From assembly GCF_043290135.1 (NCBI RefSeq), contig NC_134702.1, positions 82,835,317-82,899,316 on the forward strand: a stretch of 64,000 nucleotides of DNA, in the 5' to 3' direction. This document shows, in pieces, positions 1 through 13,259 of this stretch. Every line of letters begins with the position of its first letter. The stretch's first letter is position 1. Under the pieces are notes generated by a model. The model did no database searches. It saw nothing but the letters and a program-made list of their open reading frames with translations, and was not told the origin of the DNA. Source of the stretch: Rhipicephalus microplus. Lineage: Eukaryota > Arthropoda > Arachnida > Ixodida > Ixodidae. A program made the position numbers and the translations under genes.

Positions 1-2440
1 CGAGGTCACACGTTCACAAATGCCCACACATACACAAACATGCACTTTGGCATACGCAGCGTTCCTCAATAAAAGGAAAGGAGGGAGGAATGGGGCAAAA
101 TATACCGCAACACCCCCCCCCCCCCCCCCCGAATCCCCTCTTAGTGAATTCCGAAAAAAAGCAAGCTTTTCGACGTATGCACATTAAATGATGACGTTCC
201 CCTCAGAATGGCGCATGCCTTTGGTCACCTGCATTCCGGGGCTATAGGTGGAAGGAGAACGGTAACTAAAGTACAACATTGAGAGTGTTCAGCCACTACT
301 ACCCTCAAATACTTGCATATCCCTGCTCATTAAGCAATGCTGGTACAGGTCCGACTGTGCAAAAGTATGAGACAGATTTGGCGCCCCGCTTAGATGACTA
401 ATGCAAGCGGCTGCCACACCACCTCCCTTCCTCCTGCACACTCGCGTATGCATGAACATATATCCATGCACTTGCTCAAACACTCCAATTTGACCACCGT
501 GGCTGAGATCAAGCTAACGACCTCAAACTAAGCCGCGCCACTCTACGCTTGAGAGACGGACCCTCCTCTCCCCTTTTCTTTTCCTGTAACGTCTGGACTG
601 CTCCGACGAGTCACGACAAGCTTTGGAAAAAAATGACAAACATAAGTAATTCTCTAATGTAAAAAAAACGGAAAGAGCTAGGAAATATCCAGTGCACTTC
701 GGCGGTGCTCCCGAGGCCGCAACCAATCGCTTGAGCCTCAAGCCGTGTCAAGACAGCTTTATTGTACACTCGCTGGACTCCGGAATGGATATCTGTATCA
801 GAAGAGCGGAGCACCTCATCATAAAAAAAGAGCTGCAGATAATCATGCCCTTGCACGTAACTCTTTGACAACAACTCCACGGTGCTGCTCTCGCTAAGCA
901 CGCTGCAATGCGGCCCACTCAGGCTTGACCGAGCGAAGGTGCATCTAGTAGACATCTAAGAACCACCCCCCGCTGTCCTACACGGACATGTTTCTGCCAG
1001 TGAAGCAGATGTAACTGGAGAGTGCTTATACAGTATACGCCCAAATCGCTGCTCCACTGGTATCCCATCCCAAGACGTGATCGGCCAAGGACGTGAGCGT
1101 TCCGAAAAAGACGTGGTCGAACTCCTCGCTTGGCTTCCAATTATCTCCACTACATTCGTTCCTGGTGTCACGTTCACTCGACCTGTACAAGCTACAATCT
1201 TTTCTTCGTTCCCTCCTGAAACACGAACCCTTTTTTTTCTTTCATACTTCTCTTCGTTCCTCCCGCACATGTTTGCAAGCCTCCACTTTTCTTGGGTACT
1301 TCATTGGCTTCGCCTTAGTGCACGAAGCTGCGGATTCGGTTTGAGCCACAAAAACTGTGTTTACATTTATATTCATTCGCGAAACGGAGGTAAGAGGATT
1401 TGCGGAAGCTTTTGCCCGAGCCCTTCGTGCAAACGGCCTACGAATTGAAGTGCTCTCTTCAAACGGGCCATACTCCCTTCCATTTAACGTGAATGAGTTT
1501 AACCGTGTTCAGCCATTCGTCAGGACCCCTCGAGTAAGACTCATTCATTCGAAAAACCAACTTTCTCGTGCTGTTATTTTGATTTAAATATTTTTCTTCT
1601 CGCTTACAAATACTTCTGCAACAATCGTTTTAAAAACAAACAAGAGGTGCTGTGTTCTGAAATTTAGCAGTGAGATCACACAATTTCTCTATTTAGAAAA
1701 GTAGGCGACACTTTATTTATCCTATTCACTTGTTCCATACTACGGGCTCATGGTTAAAACAGTATGGTCAATACAAACGCATGAAGGGCAGCAATGATAG
1801 AACAACAGGAATAAAGGATGAGATGCGGTACGTCGCAATCTGATTGCTTGTGTTGGTAAGGCGATTCTGTTGACCATTGGTTCCTAGAAAATAGGAAAAC
1901 TTAAAATACGTCACAATGGTTGAGAACGTTTCGTTCGTAGTGTCGCGGACGTGCCAGTTGAGGGGCTCACGCGTTATTAAAAAGATGGAGAAAGAAATTC
2001 TTCTCTGGATTTTTGGCTTCTCGCCTGTAATAGTGCAATATTATTGGCTTGTGCTGAATAAGAACATCGGTCTTAGGCAGAACCTTTCATTATATATAAA
2101 TTCTGCAGCCTTTTCTTGAATACATTCGGGACTATCAATGTTACAGTTAGTGTGGAGATTCCAATTTATGCACGTATGCTCCAGTCTTAGTTGTAGAAGA
2201 ACAATTGAGAATGACTGCTCATTTGAGTAGGTATGCCTCTGAGAGCCACTTATACGAAGGGCCATCCTAAACATTACAGAGTTGCCCCCTTTGTCCTTGC
2301 CCACACTTCACAATGTACAATGCACAGCTATCCTAAAACATCGCATGCTGTATATCACGCAGGTGACGTAACGTTCACATACGGTCGCTATTCGATTTGT
2401 TATTCGTCCGTCAGGGGCACACTGTGTGAGACCACGAAGA
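1..2440. other. No gene recognised
   Basis: Holds an 18-base C run at 113-130 and several frames of 60-120 codons on both strands (the largest 611-955 minus and 1077-1448 plus). None has a recognisable domain, splice structure or codon signal. Confidence 0.5.
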
Positions 2441-2445
2441 TGATG

Positions 2446-3640
2446 GTGGTGGTGGTGGTGGTGGTAACAACTTTATTATTAACTCCGGCATACTCATGGC
2501 CTGCGCCTAGGCCTCCCCGAGGAGGACCGGAGACCCTGTCTCCTCGCCGCCTCGCGGGCTTGTCGGATGGTCCACAGTTGATCTTGAAGGTTGGAGCTAC
2601 GCAGCGCAGCCGTCCACCTCACCGCAGCCTCATCTGGGGAGACGGCCTTTTCCTTTGCTACAACTTCACATTCCTAGAGAATGTGCCCAAGTGATGCGTG
2701 AGTCCCGTCGCATAATTTGCAAGTATCATCTGATTATATATCTGGGTATATCCGCTTAAAATGAATAGGGTTTGAGAAGGTCTGGGTTTGCAATTGTCTC
2801 CAATCTACTGCTTCGGATATGTTGAGTTCGGGGCTTAATGATGGATAAATATGCTTAGATTGTTTATAAATGTTCGTGATTTCGCAGTATTGGGTCATTC
2901 TATCCCTCTCTGTCTAGCCCTTCACGGGACGCCCATCTTCTGAACAGGACCTTTCTACGAGGGCGCAGAACGTAAGACCTCTCGCTACGCGATGGACCTC
3001 CCCATTGAGGTTGGGCACGAGGGTGTGTGGAGGGGGGGGGGGGGGAGGGGTGTCGTGTGAGCCGGGAACAACATAATATGTCGTTCTTCTGTCTCATCGG
3101 AGGTTATATAGTAGGATATCTGCGGCCACTGGCGAAAATATGTCTTGTGCATAATTTCTCACCACTGTCAATGAATCACTCAGTATGTATCGGCTGTTCG
3201 GGCAAACAATGGCTAGGGCTATCGCCACTTCTTCCGCTAACTCAGTGTCTGCTGCGTACACTGCATGAGCTGACCAATTGTTTGTCAGTACTGAGTACTG
3301 CCGCTACGATGGCAAGTAGACACGCGTATTCTGCCGCGTCTACAAACAGCGCTTCCTTGTCCCTACCAAAGGCTTGTAGTAGAGATCGGGATCTGCCCTC
3401 TCTTCGGCCCTGATTCAGTTCGGGGTACATGTTCTTGGGTATGTTAGCTACGCGTAGCTTTTCTCTGACTGGGCTGCGAAGGAATTTCTTGTGGCCGTGC
3501 TGCTTGTGATAGGCTATCCCGAGTTTGTCCAGGATGCTTCTGCCCGTTCGTGTCCTGGTTAGCCTGTCTAGTTGCGAAATTTGGTGTGGCTCTAATCGTT
3601 GTGCCTTTTTTTTTCGTAGAGCGGTGCCGCATCGTTCAAC
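2446..3640 (-). mobile_element. I/Nimb-type LINE, 5'-truncated 3' part (RNase H to tail)
   Basis: Read on the minus strand from about 3640. The conserved pre-RNase H linker (LEPHQISQLDRLTRTRTGRS) is followed by the sequence IPKNMYPELNQGRREGRSRS and then FVDAAEY, where the RNase H domain opens with its first aspartate. Further on are DWRQLQTQTFSNPIHFKRIY and a CCHC-like knuckle (CKLCDGTHASLGHIL then a stop, then EC). The end is an in-frame tail (LRSSNLQDQLW, AREAARRQG), AATAAAG near 2473 and a (CCA)n tail at 2446-2465. At least two stops and several frameshifts break it. The reverse transcriptase and endonuclease are missing. I-clade LINEs carry RNase H and end in simple repeats, which fits. 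Confidence 0.82.
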
Positions 3641-3659
3641 TTTTAAAATGCTTTTTATT

Positions 3660-5390
3660 CCCAGTTCCAATATTATGCTCAAGAACCCTTCTCACTAACA
3701 ACTTCTATATCTACACCCGAATCCATACTTATGCCCGTATATTCGTATCCGCATATTTACATTCATATTCGCCTCCCATATTATTCTCTCATTCCCACTG
3801 TTCTCCTGGTCGAATGCTGACTAGCTGACAAGAACTATTCGATAAAGATTCATCTGTTCACTTCCTTCCTTATAATAAGTATCTTGCAGATCTTGTCGCA
3901 CATCGAGAATATCGCATATGATATGATTGATGCCTACATTCACAATCAGGCACACGTCTATGCGGTGTTTACATTGATTCGTACATTCACAGATTCATTT
4001 TCATTGTATTATTTTTATTTCTGCAGCAGCTGTTATGATGCATTTTTTTCTTGTGTTCCTTTCGTGTCCTAGTTGTGCTCTCTCTCAGTAGTTTTGCGTG
4101 CGATATTTTACTGTTCGCATTAGCGTATAGTTTCTGACTAAAACATGCCAAGTACTTTCCCGTCTAATTTTCTTTATCTGGAACATTTCGAAGCCACGCG
4201 TTCGTCATCATCCAGCCTTCTTTCACATGTACTCCAACTCCACGTTGTTTTTCGCCGTCATTTTGTCTCGCACAGCCGAAAATAATTGGTTTCTAGAGAA
4301 CGGATGACATAGGCGCTCGCCGCGCAGCGTGAAAAAAAAGAACGTCGCGGCGATGGGCGACGAGTTCCAGCTTTCGGTGTGGCCCCGTGATGAAACACAG
4401 ACCAACAGCTCGCGGCACCCGTTACATGTGGAATGAAAAGAAAGAGAAAAAAGAAAACAGTAGGAAGAAACCTATTTCGATTCGGGGGATCGAACAATAA
4501 TCTGACGATAGATAGTGTGGTTTGGTCCCCCATCGGAGCATGGTCGTAAAAAAAAAACTTCAACGTGAAGTTGTATAGATGAAATGCAGTATAACTGTAT
4601 CATAGAGTGTGTTTCTGACATCCTACAAGGGTTATCATTCGGCTGTCCGCCATCCCCTCCTTTACCTCCCCGATATTACGACAGTGTCAGTGTCTTTCCT
4701 TGTAACACACAGTTTCAGAATGTATGGATAAATAAAAACACTTCAACTACTGCCGTGTGATGGTTTCGAAGTTCGTGTAGTAATAAAAGAGTTCTGTCGA
4801 AAGCAGTCATTCTTTGTTTGTGAAGATACTTCGCTCCAGAAAAATCGGATCGAAGTGACAACACGCGTTCTTGCGAGGTCCTCCCAGACTGCGTTACTCT
4901 TAGCAAAGGGTAATGTTTTAAAAGTGAAATTATGGTGGTCTCAGTTACTCTATCCAAGTACATACTGCTATGACAATTTCCTTTAACCCACATAGCGAGC
5001 ACGCTGTGTGATGTGTTTCGGCATATCGTGTTCTACGTCCTAATAGACAGCGGCTGTGCGTGAAATCACTCTGATCACGGGGAGATTCTCCGGCATAGTC
5101 TGAACTTGAAGTCTGAACGAAAAAAGTCGGAATGAATCAAACGCTCATTTCTTTGTTAGACACAGTCTAATACAACCAACAGACATTTAAGCTAAAAAAG
5201 GAACGGGGGACATCACTTGTAGTCTATAACTGTGTTGTAATATTGGCATAAATGGAAAGGAATCAAGAAGGGCAGACACCACTTGCCGCTGGTCGATACC
5301 AAAACTGGAACCTAAGGGTAATAAGTCTGATGCTCTGTCAATTGAGGTTCGGCTGCATAATTTATGTGATTGGTTTGAATTGTGCGCACT
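3660..5390. other. No feature recognised
   Basis: AT-rich sequence with no frame longer than 101 codons and no repeat that I can tie to a family. Confidence 0.45.
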
Positions 5391-5400
5391 GAGGCTGATT

Positions 5401-5482
5401 CGCAGGCCGCGAGATTCGATCCCACGACCTACGGGTCGCTCAGCAGCCGAGTACCTTAGCCACTAGACCACCGCGGTGGGGC
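5401..5482 (-). mobile_element. tRNA-derived SINE (Ruka-like), head fragment
   Basis: On the minus strand this has a box A-like sequence (TAGTGGCTAAGGTACTC), the stretch CGGCTGCTGA and a box B-like sequence (GGGATCGAATCTC). Only the polymerase III promoter half is present; the body is missing. It matches the head of the fuller copy at 31117-31359. Confidence 0.7.
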
Positions 5483-5489
5483 CGATTCA

Positions 5490-6065
5490 GCAGGAAGCTA
5501 CAAGAAAATACGTTATACGAATTTCCTTGTGACTTCGTTCTACAAACAGGTGGTTGTCCTTTACCCGTTTCTTAACCCTCCCGCCACATTGCGGAACTCC
5601 ACACATAACTCATTTGCATTACATTTACACTTTAGTCTATGAACCCCGTAGCCTGAAATGAGAAATCAAAACGCGCAAATACGCAGAGCTATCAGCTATT
5701 AGCTCATGCCATGCTTTTCTACTGGTTCATTCAGGCTGCACGGATAGTGCGACACTTAGAGTGCTTTAGAAAAATTCGGGCATTATAAAGGGCACATGTC
5801 TGCCATTACCGAGATTAATAAACAAAAACACCTTTATAAGCTAATGCCACCAAAACGAGTATAACGAATTGAACAAATACGTAAATTTTGCCCACCAGAC
5901 CACGTTTGAAGCTGGATATAGCCAAACGTAGACGTTAATCGTGCCATGTTCTGAATGAAACGGAAGCAGTCATGTGAACCACTTGACTCAACAAGGCAAA
6001 CTCGTTCATTATAAGTATGCGTATCTGGAAGTGTTCTTGATAGTCTTCAAGCAGCAATAGCCGTA
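5490..6065. other. No feature recognised
   Basis: Low-complexity-free unique-looking sequence between a SINE head and the CR1-like LINE. The 5' part of that LINE may be hidden here beyond recognition. Confidence 0.4.
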
Positions 6066-6069
6066 ACTT

Positions 6070-7990
6070 GAGATTTCTTCGTTCACTTCATTCACTGCAA
6101 AGGTTCTGAAGGAAAATGCAGACCTTCTTTCGGAGCCTCTTTCCCATGTCATGAATAACTGCCTCGAAATTGGCACTTACCCAAACATCCGAAAGATTGC
6201 GAGAGTGGTACCTTTCTACAAATCCGCGGACCAAGAAAATCCGAGCAGTTACCGTCCCGTCGCAGTGCTCAGCATCGTGAACACGCTTTTTGAAAAAAAT
6301 AATTAAGTCCATTCTCTGCCGCTTTCTAAGCTCGAATGACATAATCTGCACTGAACAACATCGTTTCATTCCAAATAGGTGGAGAACTGTTTTTACTACA
6401 GCACAGTTAATCAACTCAGTGCTTCATGTTAGGGAAATTGCCGTCAGCCTTTTTCTGGATCCAAAGGCAGCATTCGATATGTTTCCCGTTCTATACTACT
6501 ACAGAACTTGTAATTTCATTATGACTTTACCGACAAGACACTTCAGTTTTCTTTTCTAGTTATCTGGCAGGTAGAAAACAATGCGTTGTGTTTGATCGCA
6601 TATCCTCAGACTTCAGAAAAATAACATGCGGGGACCCCAGGGAAGCGTGCTAGGCCCTATGTTGTTTTCGTAATACATAAATGACCTACCGTCTGTTCTT
6701 TCATGCAAAAGCATAATGTACGCTGAAAACACCAGATTTCTTTTTCGAGGTAACTCTCTCCGCACGCTAAAAAGAACAAGTCATGGCAGAGTTAGCACAT
6801 ATTTCCACATGGTTCACCCGCAACAAGCTTGCATTAAATATAGCCCAAAACTAAATTCTTTATATTTCATACCAGGGGTAAAATCTAGATTATAGCCATC
6901 TGCACTTGGAAATTAACAACTCACCCATTGAGCGAGTTCCCACGTTTAAATACTTGGGGGTTCAATAGACGAAAACATGAATCGGGAGGATGAGGTCAAT
7001 TACTTATGCAAAAAGCTCGCTTTCGCATGTTTCACGCTCATTAAAGTCAAATGTTACTTTCTATATAACGTTCTTTGATCGTTATAATTCTCTATACTCC
7101 ACTCCCAACTCAGTTATTGTAGCGATTTATGGGGCTTTACTTATCGAACGTACATCGAACTGATCGTATGGTTACAAGAACGCGCCCTACGAATCATTAC
7201 GCCTTCTTCAAGCACAAGCTCAGATCTGTTTTCATCTAAAGGAATACTGCCTTTCACGTCTTAGCGAAATAATAAAACCGCGGTATTGATAAATTCAATT
7301 TCCACTACCTGTGAGTACGTTTTCTGCACCTACCTGTAATACAAAGCATGCAGGAAATGGCAACTTCAATGTTCCCAACTGTAGGAGTGTATATGGAGAA
7401 TGGTTGATCCAGTTCACTGGTGCTAAAATCTGAAACTCACTGATTCCAATTCAATTGTTAAGCTTGCCCGCAAATTTAATTTGACTTGCAAAATACATTT
7501 TGTCAATCATTCGTGTATTTAACTACAGTGACGCTGACGTCCGTATTTTTTTGTGTGTCTAACCTGGTATATACTTCTTTTTTTTTTCCTTGTTTTTCGT
7601 CTTTGTTCTGATGTCCGTTTGAGCGTTTTTTTTTTATACTTCAACGCAGCCTTATGCAAAACTAATGCCCATTCTCTCCTGGTGCCCTGTCTTATGTACT
7701 TTTTACAATTCAAGCCTGTAATTCTTCTTTATTGCTCATGTACTTAAAATTTTGCTGCGATTTCGTATTTATTGTCAGGTGCATTACATTATATATAATA
7801 TACCTTTGAAGCTACTCAATCATGAACTTGTATAAACATTCATAATCATATCATGTGCACCTCTGCTCCTGACATGTAAAAAAATATTCCTGTATTATAT
7901 TGGACCAGTAACTATAGCCACACAGTCTAATTGTCTAAATACTTTGTAACAAATTTTGTATTAAGTTCATTGAGTAAACACTGATTGATT
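6070..7990 (+). mobile_element. CR1-like LINE reverse transcriptase remnant
   Basis: Plus strand. A decayed reverse transcriptase with HVMNNCLEIGTYPNIRKIAR, then a proline-rich RT motif SSYRPVAVLSIVNTLFEK (6240-6292), then LDPKAAFDMF at 6459-6483 where LSKAFD is expected, then GDPREAC/GPMLF-like text near 6633-6665 where the GVPQGSVLGP motif stood, and YINDLPSVL. Many frameshifts and stops are present. The 3' end is a TGATTGATTGA tail at 7981-7991. There is no endonuclease domain, so the copy is 5' truncated. CR1 is preferred over Jockey because of the short tandem tail, but the clade is not certain. Confidence 0.72.
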
Positions 7991-7999
7991 GAAGAACCA

Positions 8000-10900
8000 G
8001 TTATTGTGATTTACGGGGCAGTTTTCCGGTATTTGTTTCCATGTAAAATAACTTCTAGCTACAAATTTTAACTAAAAATTTAACTACAAATTTTGGTCAT
8101 TAGGAGGAGTAACTCATGTGCATTTGTCAATATATTTTAACCTTCACTGCTAATTTATTCGACGTTGTGGGTGCCAGTTAGGTTCTTACTAAGGCAATCG
8201 TTTCAGACCGTTAAGAGACCAGGTTGCTATAATTGTTTTGCGGCAAATAAGTTGCCGACTTGTTCAGTGAGCAATTTATTGAAGCCTGAAAGAATTTCCG
8301 GTGCAATACTGAGCGAGAATTTATTTCATGCTTTTTTTTTCATTCATTGCTGCGGAAGGCCACTTCTGTTCACAGTCGCGATAAATCAAACTATTGGCGT
8401 ACAAATGGTGCAATTCACTGAGTCTTCAAAGCCAATATCAACTAATAATTGCCTAAAAATATTTTTGTAGATGTCATATTACTTAACACTAAAGATATTT
8501 CATCATCCGCAATTTTTTCTTTAGGAATAATTTACGGATTTGTTTTTACGAGAAGCATCTCAGGATTTTTCAAGAATCATCTATGACGCCGTAGAATTTT
8601 CGTTACTTACACCTATACGGGTTACCGAAGAAGTAGTATGGGCAACGTTGGTAGCAATTACTGATGATGCAGCAACTAACCGGAGACACATAGTCAATAT
8701 TTCAAGTGGTGGTGTAATGGAGTACTTTGTGCTGGTGTAAAAGGGTCCAATTAGATAACCAATAACGCTCAGTACATTCGTGGTTTCGTTTTGACGAAAA
8801 CGCCCCCCGAGCTCAAAACTTTCGCAAAAGTTTGAAGTCGTAAATAAGGCCACAACGTATTGCTACCAGCTTCGCCACAACCGTCAGCGGCTTCTGTGAG
8901 CCGTAAAAAACATGAACGGTAAGAAGCCCACGTACAAACTACATTTCTCTATAAAGCCGAATAAATCAGATATCTCATTGGTATGATGCGTGCCGTTGCT
9001 TGTTTTGAGCAAGATGAGTGTCTGTAACGGTTAGAAGGACCACAGTAGGGGTTAGTTGGTTGTAATTGGTTGACACTCACGACGCGCTAGAATTGTACAA
9101 TTCTAGCGCCTCCTGTGTGTCAATCAGCCTTTAACAGGCACTGCGCATTTCTCCTCATTTAGCATCATTCCTATTCACAGTATAGCATCCTATGTGCCCG
9201 TCGTATGGAAAAGCTCCGTCTACGGCCAATTTTTCTTCGTTCCTATGTATCTGCGTGTCGATCTATTTTCTCAAAATACTTATGACCTCTTCTGCAATTA
9301 TAGGCGTTAGTATGGCTCAGCGACGGTGGTAAGTTTATGACAGCTAATTATGTCCACTCAAACAGCCGTGTCAAAAACGTCGTCTAGGATAAGCGTTGTC
9401 ACCGCTCGGGCAACGTCGCTCGGAGTGACCTCTATACTCTATAGATAAAACGACGCAGCGCCACCTTCTTTCTTAGATGAACGATAAGCTACATAGCAAA
9501 TAAATCAAGTAACATTTTCAAAGAGAAATCAGTTTGATGGAGGACCCTGATAAAAACCTTGCGCGATTCGGTCAGGTCGGCCACACTTTTCTTGTTGACC
9601 CGAGCTGTCTTGACAGTCTTCGCAGCTGCAGCGTATAGTCCACCTGTGTAGCAAGGCCTGTCGACGTTGTTGAGACGTGCTAAGTCCGGTGCTGACACAA
9701 TGTCCCCAACACGAACTCATTGGAAGATACACGTCTTCTGCTGTTTTTGTTTTTGCATTCATCTTTCTTTTCTTTTTGTTACTGATGCCCTTCGTGACGC
9801 CGACACTGAGCCGCGGCAGCTTGATTCTGTCGTCCGTTATTTCGGTCTTCTTCGATCAGTTTCTGTGAACCGATGGCCACCAAGTCATCGGAACTCGTCG
9901 TTCGGACCTCGACCGACGACTCGACACGTGAGGAAACTAGCTTAGCTTAAGAGCTGTTTAAGAGCAACTAGGAATTTCCCGACGTCAAAAGCTTCTCCCC
10001 ATCTCAACCAAACCGGAAAGAACGCGCAACGTGCCACCGTGACAGTGCCGTAGGCCTAGAGGATTCCAGAGAGGAACATTTTGAACATTTCGAATTACAT
10101 GATGCGACGTACAAGTACATCGACGGTAACCATTCCTGGATAGCACAGTGAACAGGAAAGAAAGTCAGGGACGAGGTCCAGGCGCTTTGTGGTTCATCGT
10201 GTACTCTGACGTTGTTTTCTGCTATAATGAACCGACTTGCTGAACAATGCTCCTTCGTGTACTAAGGCTCTTCGGACACCGAGAGTTGGGTAACAATAAA
10301 ATCCGAAGTGAAAACAACACTGTACCAAACACAGATGTGTAAAAAAAAAACTTGGACCATCTCCTTGAAGAAAATTCTGATGGGATGCGAGGCAGCAGCG
10401 TTGAGCGCGGGTGGCGTCACTGGTTGAGTGGCGCTAACGCGAGCAAGATTCGTTTGAAGCCATGGCTGGCCTATGTCCGCTAGGTGACACGTGTGTTTCA
10501 ACGCGTATGTTAGGCGTGCGTAAGGCTTATTGTGCTTGAACCGATGAGTGAGCAGTGTAGCGAGCTGCGGTCGCGGCAGGTGTCGCGGGTGAACAGACGA
10601 GGCGATAGTGACGTCAGCGCAGACTGCGAGGGCAACGTGACGTCAACGCGCTGCAGCTGCGTGACCGAGGGGGTTTTAAAAAAAAACTTCTGGAGTGGAA
10701 GCTGCTGCAATGCTTTGCCAGCAGTAGTGAAGCCAGCTTTTGCCCCCCAAAGATCTCAGAAACATGCTGTTTTCTGGTGGTGGCCACTTAGACATTAGGT
10801 GGCTTTGATTTGTTAGTCTAAAGGCTACGTTAATTATATATTAAAAGATAGTTGTTCCGAAGAAGTAACCCACTTAGACTAGTATCGGCGACCTAATCTC

Positions 10901-12010
10901 CAATAAAATTTGCTTTTATTTCAAGGCTTACTACAGAAAACTAGTATCACAAAAACGCACTTTGAGCACTATCTGACCCGAACACGTTGCCACGTTAAAC
11001 TCGTTGGGCGTGCGAGGAAAACGCTCCTTCTCAATCGCTGAACGCCAACAGCTCATCATGCCTCCATCAATATGGCTGCCGCAGACGCCATCTTACGATT
11101 GGCTCGGTTTCACTCGTACGCGAAAATTTACACTCCAGCGATTTTTTTTAACCTCCTTGTGCGTGGCATACTTGGCACAGCACCAATACCTACGGCGCGT
11201 TCGTGCGGAGGGACAGCGTTAAACAGGCTAGTCAAAAAGATGATTTGCATCTCAACATTATCTTACTGTTGAGATCTAGTAAATGAGGAAGTATTTACTT
11301 CGTTCTAGGGATAGTAAAGTTGTAAACGGAAACGGGAAGATCTGATCAGAACATTTTTCTTGTTGATGGTGTTGTTGGGAGCAAAGTGGCGACCCTTAAA
11401 GCAAGTGACACTCGGATCACGATATCACCGAGCGTATCCGTCGGCTTTAGAATTTTTAGCCACTGTTTATACTAGCGTCGCCGTATATCGCAGTGCAGTC
11501 ACAAGTGATTGCGTTCAACGTGTCACTTAATCCCATTCATGTGCGATGTCAGCATTTGTTGCTTTGACTTATATTAGGGGTCAAAAAAACAGGTTCACGT
11601 GAAGATTGTGCATTCAATGTCCTGGCTATTGCTGCGCGCCAATACATGGTTTAAGGTCCCACCGTATGGTCGAGTCATTTGACGTGTCCTGTTCCCTTGA
11701 GCTGCGTCGAATGTGCGCATGTTTTCCCCCGCACCTCTTCTAGAAACGAACTGAACCAACCAGATATTGTGTATGTACGCTTCGAGCCTGATATTTTAAT
11801 TACCTTTACGCGAAAATAAACGATCGACATTCTTCAGTATCGGTAAACATACCTTCAATCTTATTAAGATGAATAATTAAGAAATCCAAAGATCAAGACG
11901 TTGCCACTTTCTCATTATTACAATAAAAAATCAAGTACCTCGCAATGGAGCTTCCTAAACTTGACACGTTTGTAGAGAGTCCGTCATAACTCTTGTCTGA
12001 ACTGATCTGT
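8000..12010. other. No gene recognised apart from the 9084-9109 palindrome
   Basis: Frames reach 101 codons but lack domain signal. 10430-10680 is comparatively GC-rich with CpG-containing words. The content is otherwise unassigned. Confidence 0.4.
9084..9109. repeat. Perfect 26-bp palindrome inside a longer imperfect fold-back
   Basis: GCGCTAGAATTGT followed by its exact complement. Flanks TTGACACTCACGA and TCCTGTGTGTCAA extend the pairing with two mismatches, giving a fold-back of about 60 bases. No coding or transposon context. Confidence 0.9.
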
Positions 12011-12017
12011 TCCTCTG

Positions 12018-12250
12018 CCCTGCCGTGGCGGTCTTGTGGCCATAAGGTACTCGGCTGCTGACCCGCAGGTCGCGGAATGTAATCCAGGCTGCGGCGGCTG
12101 CGTTTTCGATGGCGGCGAAAGTGCTTGAGACCGGTGTGCCTAGATATAGGTGCACGTTGAAGAACCCCAAGTGGCCGAAATTTCCGAAGCCCTCCACTAC
12201 GGCGTCTCTCATAATCATATGGTGGTTTTGGGACGTTGAACTCCAACAAT
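12018..12250 (+). mobile_element. tRNA-derived SINE (Ruka-like), nearly full length
   Basis: Head CTGCCGTGGCGGTCTTGTGG with GGTACTCGGCTGCTGACCCG, a damaged box B (GGAATGTAATCC), then the body: GTGCACGTTGAAGAACCCCA, CCCTCCACTACGGCGTCTCT, CATAATCATATGGTGGTTTT and GGGACGTTGAACTCC. The family tail is lost. The box B changes probably make it unable to start transcription. Confidence 0.8.
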
Positions 12251-12599
12251 TCTGTAACTTCATGTACCACAACGTAATGCCTCCTTTTACAAATTGGCGT
12301 GGTATACTACTACACGTCCGTAAGGCAACATGGGACCACACTGGTAATAGATAATGTTTTTGGTAATTATAATTTATCAAAATACCCCAAAAATACATGC
12401 TATATTGTCCTTACTAATTTAGATTCGCACCATTCTGTTACCCTCATGAAAACACGCAGACAGACGTCGATGGTGCAAGAACACAAATTACAGGTTTCGT
12501 GTGATGCCATTCGTGCAAACGTGAACAAGAACGAGCGCAACCATCTCGTGCTCGATGCGTCGTCACCGTCGTCTTCTGGTCGGATTCTTCTGGTACACG

Positions 12600-12870
12600 C
12601 TAGCAGGCTACGGGGTCCCCCTTTCTAGCAAGGCAGTCGCGAATAGTTTACGGGTGGCCAGAAGCAGACTGTTTAGTCGCGAAAGGCACGAGGCGAGTAT
12701 GGAAGTCCGAAGCGATTGGAATATCAGACGTTGTCCAAATGCCGATGTCCAAATATGCAGATTTCAGACGCTCGACGGAAACCGTATTTTCTCGGCCGTT
12801 GATGAGCAGCAGGAAGGATTTGGGTATGCGGTTGGTGACCTTAAACGTACCATCATACGGGGACTGCAAG
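12600..12870 (-). mobile_element. Ty3/gypsy pol 3' end (integrase C-terminus)
   Basis: The minus-strand frame has the typical end of gypsy Pol: SPYDGTFKVTNR, then FLLLINGRENTVSVERLKSA followed by YLDI. This is the chromatin/LTR-proximal tail of integrase in the PYDGP...V..DRLKPA pattern. A purine tract (AGAAAGGGGG, about 12624-12633) follows 3' on the minus strand and could be the polypurine tract before a lost LTR. Nothing else of the element is seen. Confidence 0.68.
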
Positions 12871-13047
12871 GGAGGTCAGAAGGCCCGGTGCCGCGCACTA
12901 ATACCTATATACGTTATGTACCAACGTGTAATAAACATAGCACTCCTTCTGTGAAGACACTTTCTTTACACTACGCCCACACACAAGCATGAACCAGCCT
13001 TACTATGCTGTTTGAAGAGGATACATGACTTGAACGGTAGGACGACA

Positions 13048-13250
13048 GCCGCTGTAGCTCAACTGGTAGAGCATCGGACGCCCTGTACCGGCCCCTGCCA
13101 CCAGCGAGTTATCTCTCCGACCACTTTAATTTATTTGTGCGTTCACATCACAATTACTACATTACAGATAAAGACTACAAATAACACCCCCATATATAAT
13201 TCGGCTTCATTGCCTGTTGGCTTTACTAGTTGGTACATAACACAGACAAC
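13048..13250 (+). mobile_element. Second tRNA-derived SINE family, damaged head
   Basis: It begins with a clear box A (GTAGCTCAACTGGTAGAGCA) but the box B region has decayed (CCGGCCCCTGCCACC). It then continues into an AT-rich SINE body (ACCACTTTAATTTATTTGTG ... CCTGTTGGCTTTA). Lack of box B and of an acceptor stem excludes a functional tRNA. The body resembles the one at 55668-55795. Confidence 0.62.
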
Positions 13251-13259
13251 AAGTCCTCG

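Noticed and set aside
611..1270. Minus-strand frames of 104 and 114 codons that nearly join
   Set aside because: They do not share a frame, show no domain and have no splice sites linking them convincingly.
2233..2694. 153-codon plus-strand frame with a signal-like poly-Val stretch
   Set aside because: The poly-Val comes from a (GGT)n tail of the minus-strand I-type LINE; the rest is the complement of its coding end.
13048..13120. Possible functional tRNA gene
   Set aside because: Box A is good but box B and the acceptor stem are missing, and the sequence runs into a SINE body.
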